Shown: positions 19,353 to 28,152 of the stretch, in pieces | Layout: the number at the start of each line of letters is the position of its first letter | How positions within the stretch are numbered: position 1 is the first letter of the stretch | DNA from: CAWHNT01 sp963830775 | GTDB lineage: Bacteria; Pseudomonadota; Alphaproteobacteria; Geminicoccales; Geminicoccaceae | Direction of reading: 5' to 3' | DNA length: 64,000 bases | Assembly: GCA_963830775.1 (NCBI GenBank) | Contig: CAWHNT010000035.1 | Coordinates: 62,001 to 126,000 of the forward strand | Notes under the pieces: generated by a model | Database searches by the model: none | Told to the model about the DNA's origin: nothing | Seen by the model: only the letters and a program-made list of their open reading frames with translations | Made by a program: the position numbers and the translations under genes

Positions 19353-20245
19353 CGATCGTACTGGACAGGCATCCGACGCGGCGGGCCGACGGCGAGGGCA
19401 GCGTCCAGGTCAGGCTGGACCCCAACCTCAAGATCGGCACCGCCAAGGTCTTCGCCGTCTACGGCAAGGGCGGGATCGGCAAGAGCACCACCTCCTCCAA
19501 CCTCTCGGTGGCGTTCTCCAAGCTCGGCAAGCGCGTGCTGCAGATCGGCTGCGATCCGAAGCACGATTCCACCTTCACGCTGACCAAGAAGCTGATGCCG
19601 ACCGTGATCGACGTGCTGGAGTCGGTGGACTTCCACGCCGAGGAGCTGCGCGTCGAGGACTTCGTCTACGAAGGCTATAACGGCGTGATGTGCGTCGAGG
19701 CCGGCGGCCCGCCCGCGGGCACCGGCTGCGGCGGCTATGTGGTGGGCCAGACGGTGAAGCTCCTGAAGGAGCATCACCTGCTGGAGGACACCGACGTCGT
19801 CATCTTCGACGTCCTGGGCGACGTGGTCTGCGGCGGCTTCGCGGCCCCGCTCCAGCATGCCGACCGGGCGCTGATCGTCACCGCCAACGACTTCGATTCG
19901 ATCTTCGCCATGAACCGCATCATCGCGGCCATCCAGGCGAAGTCGCGCAACTACAATGTGCGGCTGGGCGGCTGCATCGCCAACCGCAGTGCCGCCACCG
20001 ACCAGCTCGACAAGTTCAACGACCGGGTCGGGCTCAAGACCATGGCCCATTTCCCCGACCTCGACGTGATCCGCAGGAGCCGGCTGAAGAAGGCCACCCT
20101 CTTCGAGATGGAGCCCTCGCCCGAGCTGGAGGCGGTGCAGAAGGAGTATCTCCGCCTGGCCGCCAATCTGTGGGCCGGGACCGAGCCGCTCGTGGTCCAG
20201 CCGATGAAGGACCGGGACATCTTCGACCTGCTCGGGTTCGACTGA
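19349..20245 (+). CDS. bchL: Dark protochlorophyllide reductase iron protein BchL
   Basis: BchL is the NifH-like homodimeric ATPase that delivers electrons to BchNB. The P-loop YGKGGIGKST is at residues 38-47. The two Cys ligands of the intersubunit 4Fe-4S cluster are Cys127 (GTGCGGYV) and Cys161 (DVVCGGFA). Switch I sequence DPKHDST is also intact. The protein has 298 residues, typical. Translation uses GTG at 19349, overlapping the bchH stop by four bases (GTGA), and the stop overlaps the bchM ATG. The enzyme is oxygen-sensitive, so it would work mainly at low oxygen or in the dark. Confidence 0.96.
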   Translation: MTIVLDRHPTRRADGEGSVQVRLDPNLKIGTAKVFAVYGKGGIGKSTTSSNLSVAFSKLGKRVLQIGCDPKHDSTFTLTKKLMPTVIDVLESVDFHAEELRVEDFVYEGYNGVMCVEAGGPPAGTGCGGYVVGQTVKLLKEHHLLEDTDVVIFDVLGDVVCGGFAAPLQHADRALIVTANDFDSIFAMNRIIAAIQAKSRNYNVRLGGCIANRSAATDQLDKFNDRVGLKTMAHFPDLDVIRRSRLKKATLFEMEPSPELEAVQKEYLRLAANLWAGTEPLVVQPMKDRDIFDLLGFD

Positions 20246-20947
20246 TGCCCACGCTCACCTACGAGACCCGGCGCGGCGAGCTGCACGCCTATTTCGACCG
20301 CACGGCGGTCGAGGCCTGGGCGCGGCTGACCTCGGAAGCGCCCCTGGGCCGGATCCGCGCCACCGTGCGCGCCGGCCGCGACCGGATGCGGGCCACGCTG
20401 CTGGGCTGGCTGCCGCCCGACCTCACCGGCCTCACCCTGCTCGACGCCGGCTGCGGCACCGGCGCCCTCGCGGTCGAGGCGGCAAGGCGCGGTGCCCGCG
20501 TCACCGCCATCGACCTCTCGCCCACCCTGATCGGCCTCGCACAGCAGCGCACGCCCGTGCGAGCTGGGCACCGGCCAGGTCGAGTTCCTGGTCGGCGACA
20601 TGCTGGACCCGGCGCTGGGCCGGTTCGACCACATCGTCGCCATGGATTCCCTGATCCACTACCGCCCCGAGGACACCGTCCGGGCGGTGGCCGGCCTCGC
20701 CGCCCGCAGCTACGGCTCGCTCCTCTTCACCTTCGCGCCCCGCACCCCGGCTCTGGCCCTGATGCACGCCGTAGGCCGGCTGTTCCCGCGCGGCGACCGT
20801 GCCCCCTCGATCGAGCCCGTGGCCGAAAAGGCGTTGCGCCGCCTGCTGGCGACGGACCCGCATCTCCGCTCCTGGCCGCTCGCCCGCACGGAGCGGATCG
20901 TGAGCGGCTTCTACACCTCCCAGGCCGTGGAGCTGCAGGCGGGATGA
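20245..20947 (+). CDS. bchM: Mg-protoporphyrin IX O-methyltransferase BchM (one frameshift)
   Basis: BchM transfers a methyl group from S-adenosylmethionine to the 13-propionate of Mg-protoporphyrin IX, making the substrate of AcsF. SAM motif I, DAGCGTGALAVEA, is at residues 67-79. VTAIDLSPTLIGLAQQR follows. A one-base insertion near 20561 breaks the frame; repair reads RTPCELGTGQVEFLVGDML and continues FDHIVAMDSLIHY to the normal C-terminus (233 residues). The ATG overlaps the bchL stop, and the TGA overlaps the lhaA ATG. Confidence 0.9.
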
Positions 20948-22377
20948 GACGGCTCAACGCCTCGCTCGCGCGCGGCTGGGTCCTGATCGGCCCGCGGTTC
21001 CTGCCGTTCGCGGATGCGGCCAGCGCCGAGCTGCCCTTGGGCCGGCTGCTGCGCCTGTCGCTGTTCCAGATCTCGGTCGGCATGGCCATCGCACTGCTCA
21101 ACGGCACGCTCAACCGGGTGATGATCGTCGAGCTCGGGGTGCCGACCTGGCTCGTGGCCCTGATGGTCTCGCTGCCGCTGGTGTTCGCCCCTCTGCGGGC
21201 GCTGATCGGCTTCCGCTCCGACACCCACCGCTCGGTGCTGGGCTGGCGCCGGGTGCCCTATATCTGGTTCGGCACGCTCCTGCAGTTCGGCGGCCTCGCC
21301 ATCATGCCGTTCGCGCTGATCGTCCTCTCGGGCGACAGCAACGGCCCCGCCATCTTCGGCCAGGTGGGGGCGGCCCTCGCTTTTCTCCTGGTCGGCGCCG
21401 GCCTCCACACCACCCAGACCGCCGGCCTGGCGCTGGCGACCGACCTGGCACCGCCGGATTCCCGGCCGCGGGTCGTGGCCCTGCTCTATGTCATGCTGCT
21501 GGTCGGGATGCTGGTGAGCGCCCTCGCGTTCGGCGCGATCCTGGCCGATTTCGGCCAGGTGAAGCTGATCCAGGTGATCCAGGGCGCCGGCCTGGCCACG
21601 ATGGTGCTGAACCTCATCGCCTTGTGGAAGCAGGAGGCCCGGAACCCGTCATCGACCGCCCTGGACCGCCCGCGGCCGGCCTTCGGCCCGTCCTGGCAGG
21701 CCTTCATCGCGGGCGGGCGGGCGAGCCGGCTCCTGGTGGCGGTGGGGCTGGGCACCGCCGCCTTCAGCATGCAGGACATCCTCCTCGAGCCCTATGGCGG
21801 CCAGATCCTCCATCTGTCGGTGGGGGCGACGACGGCGCTGACGGCCCTCCTGGCCCTGGGCTCGCTCACCGGCTTCGCGCTGGCAGGCCGGGCCCTGGGC
21901 CGCGGCAGCGACCCGCACCGCCTGGCCGCCATGGGCGCCCTGGCCGGGCTCCTGGCCTTCACCGCCGTGCTGTTCGCGGCCCCGCTCGAATCGGCGGGCC
22001 TGTTCCGGGTCGGCACCGTGCTGATCGGCTTCGGCGGCGGCCTCTTCGCCGTCGGCACGCTCACCGCCGCCATGGCCCTGGCCGACAGCGGCCAGAGCGG
22101 CCTGGCGCTGGGCGCGTGGGGTGCCGTGCAGGCCACGGCCGCCGGGATCGCGATCGCGTTCGGCGGGGCCGTGCGCGATCTCGTGGCCGGGATGGCCGAG
22201 CAGGGCCTGCTGGGGCCGGCGCTGACCGGGCCGTCCGCCGGCTACGGCGTCGTCTACAACATCGAGATCGTGCTGCTGTTTGCCACGCTCGCCGCCATCG
22301 GCCCGCTCGTGCGCTTCACGGGCGAGGCCGCACCCTTGTCGTCGTCGAGGTTCGGGCTCGCCGAGTTGCCCGGCTAG
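20944..22377 (+). CDS. lhaA: Light-harvesting complex assembly factor LhaA (PucC family)
   Basis: LhaA is a 477-residue membrane protein with about 12 membrane segments that assists assembly of the LH1 antenna around the reaction centre. Family landmarks are GTLNRVMIVELGVPTWLVA, IGFRSDTHRSVLGWRRVPYIW, FSMQDILLEPYGG and ALGAWGAVQATAAG. It is the second PucC-family member in the window (the first is bch2). The gene sits between bchM and puhA as in other purple bacteria, with a four-base overlap to bchM, and no frame error is seen. Confidence 0.94.
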   Translation: MRRLNASLARGWVLIGPRFLPFADAASAELPLGRLLRLSLFQISVGMAIALLNGTLNRVMIVELGVPTWLVALMVSLPLVFAPLRALIGFRSDTHRSVLGWRRVPYIWFGTLLQFGGLAIMPFALIVLSGDSNGPAIFGQVGAALAFLLVGAGLHTTQTAGLALATDLAPPDSRPRVVALLYVMLLVGMLVSALAFGAILADFGQVKLIQVIQGAGLATMVLNLIALWKQEARNPSSTALDRPRPAFGPSWQAFIAGGRASRLLVAVGLGTAAFSMQDILLEPYGGQILHLSVGATTALTALLALGSLTGFALAGRALGRGSDPHRLAAMGALAGLLAFTAVLFAAPLESAGLFRVGTVLIGFGGGLFAVGTLTAAMALADSGQSGLALGAWGAVQATAAGIAIAFGGAVRDLVAGMAEQGLLGPALTGPSAGYGVVYNIEIVLLFATLAAIGPLVRFTGEAAPLSSSRFGLAELPG

Positions 22378-22404
22378 CCCTGCTGTCTGCGGAGAAAGGC
22401 GCCA

Positions 22405-23175
22405 ATGCAGACCACCGGAGTTGTTACCAGCTACATCGATGTGGCGCAGGTAACCCTTTATGCCTTCTGGCTCTTCTTCGCCGGCCTCATCTTCTATCTG
22501 AGGCGCGAGGACAAGCGGGAAGGCTACCCGCTCGATCCCGACCGCTCGTCCGGCGCTCGCGGCACCTTCTTCCCGCCCATGCCCGAGCCCAAGACCTTCC
22601 TGCGCACCCATGGCGGCACCTACACCGCCCCGGGCGGCAACCCGGACGACCGTGAGATCCGGGCCGTGCCCGTGGCCCCCTGGCCCGGCGCCCCGCTCCA
22701 GCCGACCGGCAACCCGATGGTGGACGGGGTGGGGCCGGCCGCCTACGCGCTGCGCGAGGACGTGCCCGACACCACGATCGACGGCCTGGACCGCATCGTC
22801 CCCTTGCGCCTCGACAGCGACTACTCGATCGAGCCGCGCGATCCCGACCCGCGCGGCATGCAGGTCGTGGGCGGTGACCGCCAGGTCGCGGGCACCGTCA
22901 CGGACGTCTGGATCGACCGCACCGAGCCGCAGATCAAGTTCCTGGAGGTGGAGCTCGCCGGCGGCCAGACCGTGCTCGCACCCATGACCATGGCCCGGGT
23001 CAACAGCTGGCGGGGCCAGATCAAGGTCCGCTCGATCATGAGCCACCAGTTCGCCGACGTGCCGAAGCTGAAGAGCCCCGATCGGGTGACCAAGCTCGAG
23101 GAGGACAAGATCACGGGCTACTATGCCGGCGGCACGCTCTACGCCGAGCCCAGCCGGCTGTGGCCCGCCCTATGA
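22405..23175 (+). CDS. puhA: Reaction centre H subunit PuhA
   Basis: PuhA is the H subunit of the type II reaction centre: one N-terminal membrane helix (about residues 12-32, YIDVAQVTLYAFWLFF) and a cytoplasmic PRC-barrel domain that shapes proton delivery to QB. The motifs LRREDKREGYPLDPD, VAGTVTDVWIDRTEP and YYAGGTLYAEPSRLWP are conserved. Length is 256 residues. GGAGAAAGG lies upstream of the ATG, a better ribosome site than most genes here. Its presence shows that the strain makes a quinone-type reaction centre; pufLM must lie elsewhere. Confidence 0.97.
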   Translation: MQTTGVVTSYIDVAQVTLYAFWLFFAGLIFYLRREDKREGYPLDPDRSSGARGTFFPPMPEPKTFLRTHGGTYTAPGGNPDDREIRAVPVAPWPGAPLQPTGNPMVDGVGPAAYALREDVPDTTIDGLDRIVPLRLDSDYSIEPRDPDPRGMQVVGGDRQVAGTVTDVWIDRTEPQIKFLEVELAGGQTVLAPMTMARVNSWRGQIKVRSIMSHQFADVPKLKSPDRVTKLEEDKITGYYAGGTLYAEPSRLWPAL

Positions 23176-23819
23176 TCGGCCGCACGCCCATGGTGCGCCG
23201 CCAGCCGCCGGCACCCTCCCTGCCGGCGGGCGAGGTGGTGCTGTGGCAGGGCGCACCCTCCTTCCGCTCGCTCGTGCGCCGTGCCCTGCATCTGCGCACG
23301 CTGGGGATCTACTTCGCGGCCCTGGTCGCCTGGAACGGCGTCGCCGCCTTCCAGGCCCAGCCATCGGCCGCCGCGGTCGGGCTCACCGCCCTGCGGGCCA
23401 TGGCGGTCTCGCTGGCCGTGCTCGGCTTCGTGGCCCTTGTCGGCTGGCTGGTCGCCCGCACCACCCGCTACACGATCACGAGCCGGCGCGTCCTCATGCG
23501 CATCGGCGTGGCCCTGCCGATGACGCTGAACATCCCGTTCGCCATCGTGGGCGGGGCCGGCCTCAAGGTCCATGCCGACGGCACGGGCGACATCCCGCTG
23601 GCGCTCACCGGCAGCGGGCGCGTCGCCTACCTGCACTTGTGGCCGCACGCCCGGCCGTGGCGGCTGGGCAAGCCCGAGCCCATGCTCCGCTGCGTGCCGG
23701 AGGCGGCCCGGGTCGCCACCATCCTGGGCCATGCCCTGCAGGCCGTGAGCGGGGCCAGGACAGCGGCTGAGCCGACGGCGGCGGCGGTGACCGGCCCCGC
23801 TTTGGCGGCGGCTGCCTGA
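23172..23819 (+). CDS. puhB: Photosynthetic complex assembly protein PuhB
   Basis: PuhB aids reaction-centre/LH1 assembly. The 215-residue protein has a short cytoplasmic N-terminus (LPAGEVVLWQGAPSFRSL), hydrophobic segments around residues 43-60 and 73-95, and a PH-like domain starting TTRYTITSRRVLMRIG. All are typical of the family. Its ATG overlaps the puhA stop (ATGA), so translation is coupled. An in-frame GTG at 23160 would start inside puhA and was not chosen. Confidence 0.92.
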   Translation: MIGRTPMVRRQPPAPSLPAGEVVLWQGAPSFRSLVRRALHLRTLGIYFAALVAWNGVAAFQAQPSAAAVGLTALRAMAVSLAVLGFVALVGWLVARTTRYTITSRRVLMRIGVALPMTLNIPFAIVGGAGLKVHADGTGDIPLALTGSGRVAYLHLWPHARPWRLGKPEPMLRCVPEAARVATILGHALQAVSGARTAAEPTAAAVTGPALAAAA

Positions 23820-23830
23820 GGAGGCCGGAG

Positions 23831-24289
23831 ATGCAGGCTGCCGAGGTTGCCCGTCCTTTCCCGCGCGGAGCGCTGGTCGCCGCAGCGGCCCTGGTCGGGC
23901 TGGCACTGGTCCTGGCCCTGACCGCCCGGCTCACCGGGGTCGGGCGGATGGAGATGCCCGAGGCGGCCTCGGTCGCCAGCCTCGTGCTCACCTTCGAGGA
24001 CCGGGCCGACGGCGGTGTCGCCGTGGTCGAGGTGCCGACCGGCAGGCTCGTGCAGACCGTCGAGCCGGGCACCGGCGGCTTCATTCGGGGGGTGCTGCGT
24101 GCGCTCGTGCGCGAGCGGATGCTGGACGCAGTCGGCCCCGATCTGCCCTTCCGCCTGACCCACTGGTCGGACGGCAGGCTCACGCTCGAGGACGCCGCCA
24201 CCGGTCGGCGGATCGAGCTCGAATCGTTTGGCCCCACGAACATGCAGGCCTTCGCCTCATTGCTGGCCGCAGGGAAGGGAGCACCATGA
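23831..24289 (+). CDS. puhC: Photosynthetic complex assembly protein PuhC
   Basis: PuhC is a small membrane-anchored protein needed for full RC-LH1 assembly in Rhodobacter. This copy has 152 residues with one N-terminal membrane helix (about residues 13-33). A periplasmic domain follows, with LVLTFEDRADGGVAVVE, GFIRGVLRALVRERM and FRLTHWSDGRLTLED, the pattern seen in family members. GAGG lies a few bases upstream of the ATG. The stop overlaps the ATG of the next small gene. Confidence 0.88.
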   Translation: MQAAEVARPFPRGALVAAAALVGLALVLALTARLTGVGRMEMPEAASVASLVLTFEDRADGGVAVVEVPTGRLVQTVEPGTGGFIRGVLRALVRERMLDAVGPDLPFRLTHWSDGRLTLEDAATGRRIELESFGPTNMQAFASLLAAGKGAP

Positions 24290-24588
24290 TCCTCCAATGG
24301 CTTATCGGCCGAAGCACGGTCGAGGTGCCGTGCACGGTCGATATCGAGCACAGTTTCGACAGTCTGCACGCCTACGTGGACCTCGAGGGCGTCGAGGTCG
24401 GCCCCGGCGACGAGGTGCTGGTCCACGACGCGCCGACCGAGGTTGCCTTCGGCGAGCGGGTGGTCGTCCGCCGCCGGGCCACCGTCATGCGGGCCGGCCT
24501 GATCGAGCGGCTCTGGACCCGTCTCATCGCCCGCCTCGAGCTCACCGAGCTCTACGAGGTCGGCTTCTCGACGTGGAGGATGTCATGA
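24286..24588 (+). CDS. Conserved 100-residue protein of unknown function between puhC and acsF
   Basis: A soluble, acidic 100-residue protein with no membrane segment; it contains HSFDSLHAYVDLEGVEV, VGPGDEVLVHDAP and RLELTELYEVGFS near the C-terminus. The start overlaps the puhC stop and its own stop overlaps the acsF ATG, so it is embedded in the coupled operon. A small ORF at this position is seen in other alphaproteobacterial photosynthesis clusters that carry acsF. No catalytic motif is recognised. A partner role for the cyclase or RC assembly is only an inference from position. Confidence 0.8.
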   Translation: MILQWLIGRSTVEVPCTVDIEHSFDSLHAYVDLEGVEVGPGDEVLVHDAPTEVAFGERVVVRRRATVMRAGLIERLWTRLIARLELTELYEVGFSTWRMS

Positions 24589-25649
24589 CCGTCGCGGCCC
24601 GCGAGCGCACCGTCAACGAGACCACGCGCCTGGCCCAGGCCGACACGGTCCTGAGCCCGCGCTTCTACACCACCGACTTCGAGGCCATGGACCGGCTCGA
24701 CGTGAGCCGGGTCCGGGCCGAGTGGGACGAGCTCATCGCCGAGATGCGCCGCGACCCCAACAAGGGCCATTTCGTCCGCACCGACGACTGGGATGCCGAC
24801 CTCGACCGGCTGCCGGCACCCTTGCGCAAGGAGCTGATCGACTTCCTCGTCAGCTCGGTGACGGCCGAGTTCTCGGGCTGCGTGCTCTATGCCGAGATCA
24901 AGAAGCGGATCAAGAACCCGGACATCCGCGAGCTCTTCCACTTCATGGCCCGCGACGAGTCGCGCCATGCCGGCTTCATCAACGACGCGCTCAAGGAGTT
25001 CGGGATCGGGGTCGATCTCGGCTTCCTCACCAAGGCCAAGAAGTACACCTACTTCCGGCCCAAGTTCATCTTCTACGCCACCTACCTCTCCGAGAAGATC
25101 GGCTACGCCCGCTACATCACCATCTACCGCCAGTTCGAGCGCCATCCCGAGCTGCGCTTCCATCCGATCTTCCGCTGGTTCGAGAAGTGGTGCAACGACG
25201 AGTTCCGCCACGGCGAGGCCTTCGCCCTGCTGATGCGCGCCGATCCCACCGTGCTCACGGGCCTCAACAAGCTCTGGGTCCGCTTCTTCCTGCTCGCGGT
25301 CTACGCCACGATGTACGTGCGCGACCATGCGCGGCCCGAGTTCCACAAGGCCCTGGGCATGGATCCCACCGACTACGACTACCGGGTCTTCCGCATCACC
25401 AGCGAGATCTCGCGCCAGGTCTTCCCGATCACCCTCGACATCGACCACCCGGCCTTCCACGCCGGGCTCGAGCGGCTGCGGCGGATCGCGGAAGGGATGG
25501 CGGCGGCGGACGCCAAGGGCGGCCTCATGGGCAAGCTGCGCAAGGCCGGGCTCGGGGTCGCGGCCGCTGCGGTGTTCGCCCGGCTCTTCGTCCTGCGGCC
25601 GCAGGCGAACGAGCTGCCGCAGCAGATCCGCATGGCACCGGCCTGGTAG
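24585..25649 (+). CDS. acsF: Aerobic Mg-protoporphyrin IX monomethyl ester oxidative cyclase AcsF
   Basis: AcsF is the diiron monooxygenase that forms the isocyclic E ring of bacteriochlorophyll using O2. The 354-residue protein shows the iron-binding motifs ARDESRHAGF and CNDEFRHGEAF with matching upstream Glu residues (VTAEFSGCVLYAEI). Use of AcsF indicates that bacteriochlorophyll is made under oxic conditions; no oxygen-independent bchE is in the window. Its ATG overlaps the stop of the preceding small gene. Confidence 0.96.
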   Translation: MTVAARERTVNETTRLAQADTVLSPRFYTTDFEAMDRLDVSRVRAEWDELIAEMRRDPNKGHFVRTDDWDADLDRLPAPLRKELIDFLVSSVTAEFSGCVLYAEIKKRIKNPDIRELFHFMARDESRHAGFINDALKEFGIGVDLGFLTKAKKYTYFRPKFIFYATYLSEKIGYARYITIYRQFERHPELRFHPIFRWFEKWCNDEFRHGEAFALLMRADPTVLTGLNKLWVRFFLLAVYATMYVRDHARPEFHKALGMDPTDYDYRVFRITSEISRQVFPITLDIDHPAFHAGLERLRRIAEGMAAADAKGGLMGKLRKAGLGVAAAAVFARLFVLRPQANELPQQIRMAPAW

Positions 25650-25662
25650 GGCGGCCGTTCCG

Positions 25663-26475
25663 TTGTCCGCCTACGCCCTGCCGATCCTCTATGCGCTGTT
25701 CGTGTGGTGGTTCAGCACGGGCCTGATCCTCTATCTCGACCGCCTGCCCAGGCACACCTTCCGCTGGAGCCTGCTGGGGGCGACGGTGTTCATGGGCACA
25801 GGTCTCTACGGCCTTGCCGTGAGCGGTGCCGACGCAACCGTCGCCGGCGCCTACACCGGCTTCACCTGCGCGCTCCTGGTCTGGGCCTGGCACGAGGTCA
25901 GCTTCCTCATGGGCTTCGTCACGGGCACGCGGACCACGCCCTGCCCGCCGGACGCCCGGGGCTGGCAGCGCTTCGTGGCCGCGACCCAGGCGATCCTGTG
26001 GCACGAGCTGGCGATCCTGGCCTCGGCCGTCCTGGTCGTGACGCTCACCTGGGGTGCCGCCAACCAGGTCGGCACCTGGACCTTCCTCCTGCTCTGGCTG
26101 ATGCGGCTCAGCACGAAGCTCAACCTCTTCCTGGGCGTGCCGAACCTGGCCGAGGGGCTGCTGCCGGATCACCTGCGCTACCTCGCGAGCTTCCTCGCCC
26201 GGCGGCCGATGAACCTGCTCTTCCCGGTCTCGGTGACACTCTCGACCGTGGTGGCCGGGCTCTTCGTGCAGAACGCGCTTGCCGCCGAGGCCGTGGCCTT
26301 CGAGGTCGCGGCCTTCACCTTCCTGGCGGCCCTGACCACGCTGGCCGTGCTGGAACACTGGTTCCTGGTCCTGCCTCTGCCGGTCGAGGCCTTGTGGGCC
26401 TGGAGCCTGCGGCAAAGCGGGGCCAAGCCGCCGTTACCCGAGCCGTCCCTGGCTCGGCTGGTCGTCACACGCTGA
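25663..26475 (+). CDS. puhE: Photosynthetic complex assembly protein PuhE
   Basis: PuhE (DUF3623) is a 270-residue integral membrane protein with about seven to eight membrane segments, linked to reaction-centre production. It reads LPILYALFVWWFSTGLILYLD near the N-terminus, and has WAWHEVSFLMGFVTG and LRLSTKLNLFLGVPN-like motifs, typical of the family. The chosen start is TTG at 25663, 13 bases after the acsF stop; no ATG or GTG in frame fits the expected N-terminus. It stands between acsF and hemA, the conserved order. Confidence 0.88.
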   Translation: MSAYALPILYALFVWWFSTGLILYLDRLPRHTFRWSLLGATVFMGTGLYGLAVSGADATVAGAYTGFTCALLVWAWHEVSFLMGFVTGTRTTPCPPDARGWQRFVAATQAILWHELAILASAVLVVTLTWGAANQVGTWTFLLLWLMRLSTKLNLFLGVPNLAEGLLPDHLRYLASFLARRPMNLLFPVSVTLSTVVAGLFVQNALAAEAVAFEVAAFTFLAALTTLAVLEHWFLVLPLPVEALWAWSLRQSGAKPPLPEPSLARLVVTR

Positions 26476-26494
26476 TCGTCGTTCGGAGGGGAGC

Positions 26495-27707
26495 ATGAAC
26501 TACGAGGCCTTTTTCCGCGGCCAGCTCGACGGGATCCGCCAGGAAGGGCGCTACCGGGTCTTCGCCGATCTCGAGCGCTGTGCCGGGGACTTCCCCCGCG
26601 CCACCCTCCATCGCCACGGCCGCACCAGCGAGGTCACGGTCTGGTGCTCGAACGACTATCTGGGCATGGGCCAGAACAGGAACGTGCTCGCCGCCATGCA
26701 CGAGGCGCTGGACCGCTGCGGTGCCGGGGCCGGCGGTACGCGCAACATCTCGGGCACCAACCACTATCACGTCCTGCTCGAGCGCGAGCTTGCCAGCCTG
26801 CACGGCAAGGAGGCGGCCCTCCTCTTCACCTCGGGCTACGTCTCGAACTGGGCGGCCCTGGGCACGCTGGCCTCGCAGCTGCCCGGCTGCATCGTGCTCT
26901 CGGACGCCAAGAACCACGCCTCGATGATCGAGGGCATCCGCCACAGCCGCGCCGAGCGGGTGATCTTCGCCCACAACGACCCCAAGGACCTCGACCGCAA
27001 GCTCTCCAGGCTCGACCGCACCCGGCCCAAGCTGGTGGCGTTCGAGAGCGTCTACTCGATGGACGGCGACGTGGCCCCGATCGCCGAGCTCTGCGACGTG
27101 GCCGACGCGCATGGTGCGATGACCTATCTCGACGAGGTCCATGCGGTGGGCCTCTACGGGCCGCGAGGGCGGCGGTGTGGCCGAGCGCGAGGGGCTCAGC
27201 CACCGGCTCACCGTGATCGAGGGCACGCTGGCCAAGGCCTTCGGGGTCATGGGCGGCTACATCGCGGCCTCGACGGCGTTGTGCGACTTCGTCCGCAGCT
27301 TCGCCTCGGGCTTCATCTTCACCACGGCCCTGCCGCCGGCCCTGGCCGCCGGTGCCCTGGCCAGCGTCCGCCATGTGCGGGCGACCCCGAGCCTGCGCCA
27401 GCGCCAGCAGGACCGGGTGGCGCTGGTGCGGCGGCGGCTGGACGCGCTGGGCATCCCCCATCTCGCCAACGGCAGCCACATCGTGCCGGTGATGGTGGGC
27501 GACGCGGTCCGCTGCAAACGGATCAGCGACGTCCTGCTCGACCAGCACGGCATCTACCTGCAGCCGATCAACTACCCGACCGTGCCGCGCGGCAGCGAGC
27601 GCCTGCGCCTGACGCCATCGCCGCTCCACACCGACGCCGACATCGACCACCTGATGGGGGCGCTTGCCGCGGTGTGGTCGGAGCAGCCGCTCAAGGAGGC
27701 CGCGTAG
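26495..27707 (+). CDS. hemA: 5-aminolevulinate synthase HemA (one frameshift)
   Basis: HemA condenses glycine and succinyl-CoA with PLP to make ALA, the first tetrapyrrole precursor (C4 pathway). It opens MNYEAFFRGQLDGIRQEGRY and has VWCSNDYLGMGQN, GTRNISGTNHYH and the PLP lysine in EGTLAKAFGVMGG. One extra base near 27166 splits the gene; removing it restores LYGPRGGGVAEREG and gives 403 residues. It is the last gene of the superoperon and lies 19 bases after puhE, with GGAGGGG just upstream of the ATG. Placement inside the cluster couples ALA supply to pigment demand. Confidence 0.93.
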
Positions 27708-27717
27708 GACGCGGGCC

Positions 27718-28032
27718 TCACCCCCGCTCCGGGCGTGGAGGCGAGCCGGCTGGAGTCCAGCGCAGCCCGAGGTCCGCCAGGTGGGCCACCAGGGACCCGG
27801 CGAGGCACAAGGCGAGCCAGCCCCACCAGGCATCGACCAGGGCGGCGCGGACGGCCAGGAGCAGGCAGATCCCGGCCAGGAGGTTCGCCGCCAGCGGGGC
27901 AGGGGCCGGGCCCCGGCCGGTCCGTTGGCGATAGGCCGTGAGAGCGAGCCACTCCAGCACGGTCAGGGCCAGGATCAGGTCGACGATCCTGCCCGAGGCG
28001 AAAAGCCCGCTCATCCACCCGAATTCCCGCAT
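27718..28032 (-). CDS. Small membrane protein, unknown function
   Basis: This 104-residue protein has three predicted membrane helices: GRIVDLILALTVLEWLAL, LAANLLAGICLLLAVRAAL and GWLALCLAGSLVAHLADL. Arg-rich loops lie between them, and the C-terminus is Pro/Arg-rich. A shorter start at 28014 (MSGLFASG) is equally plausible. It converges on hemA, and its upstream region is shared with ppsR2, where a perfect PpsR palindrome lies. No named family is recognised. Its location suggests a function tied to phototrophy, but that is inference. Confidence 0.7.
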   Translation of the reverse strand: MREFGWMSGLFASGRIVDLILALTVLEWLALTAYRQRTGRGPAPAPLAANLLAGICLLLAVRAALVDAWWGWLALCLAGSLVAHLADLGLRWTPAGSPPRPERG

Positions 28033-28058
28033 CCGCCGGTATCGCCCGGGAACTGATT

Positions 28059-28076
28059 TGTCAGCCGAGCCTTACA
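28059..28076. promoter_or_regulatory. Perfect PpsR operator between small membrane gene and ppsR2
   Basis: TGTCA-N8-TTACA matches the full PpsR consensus TGTMA-N8-TKACA. It lies 27 bases upstream of the leftward small membrane protein and about 77 bases upstream of ppsR2. One site could therefore control both, including autoregulation of the ppsR2-bphP pair. It is the best-matching PpsR site in the window. Confidence 0.65.
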
Positions 28077-28152
28077 GGAGAGGTGCCCGGCATGCTATCC
28101 ACGCCCGTGACGGCGCGCCGCCCCGTCCTTTTTCGACTGCCCGCAAGCGCCC

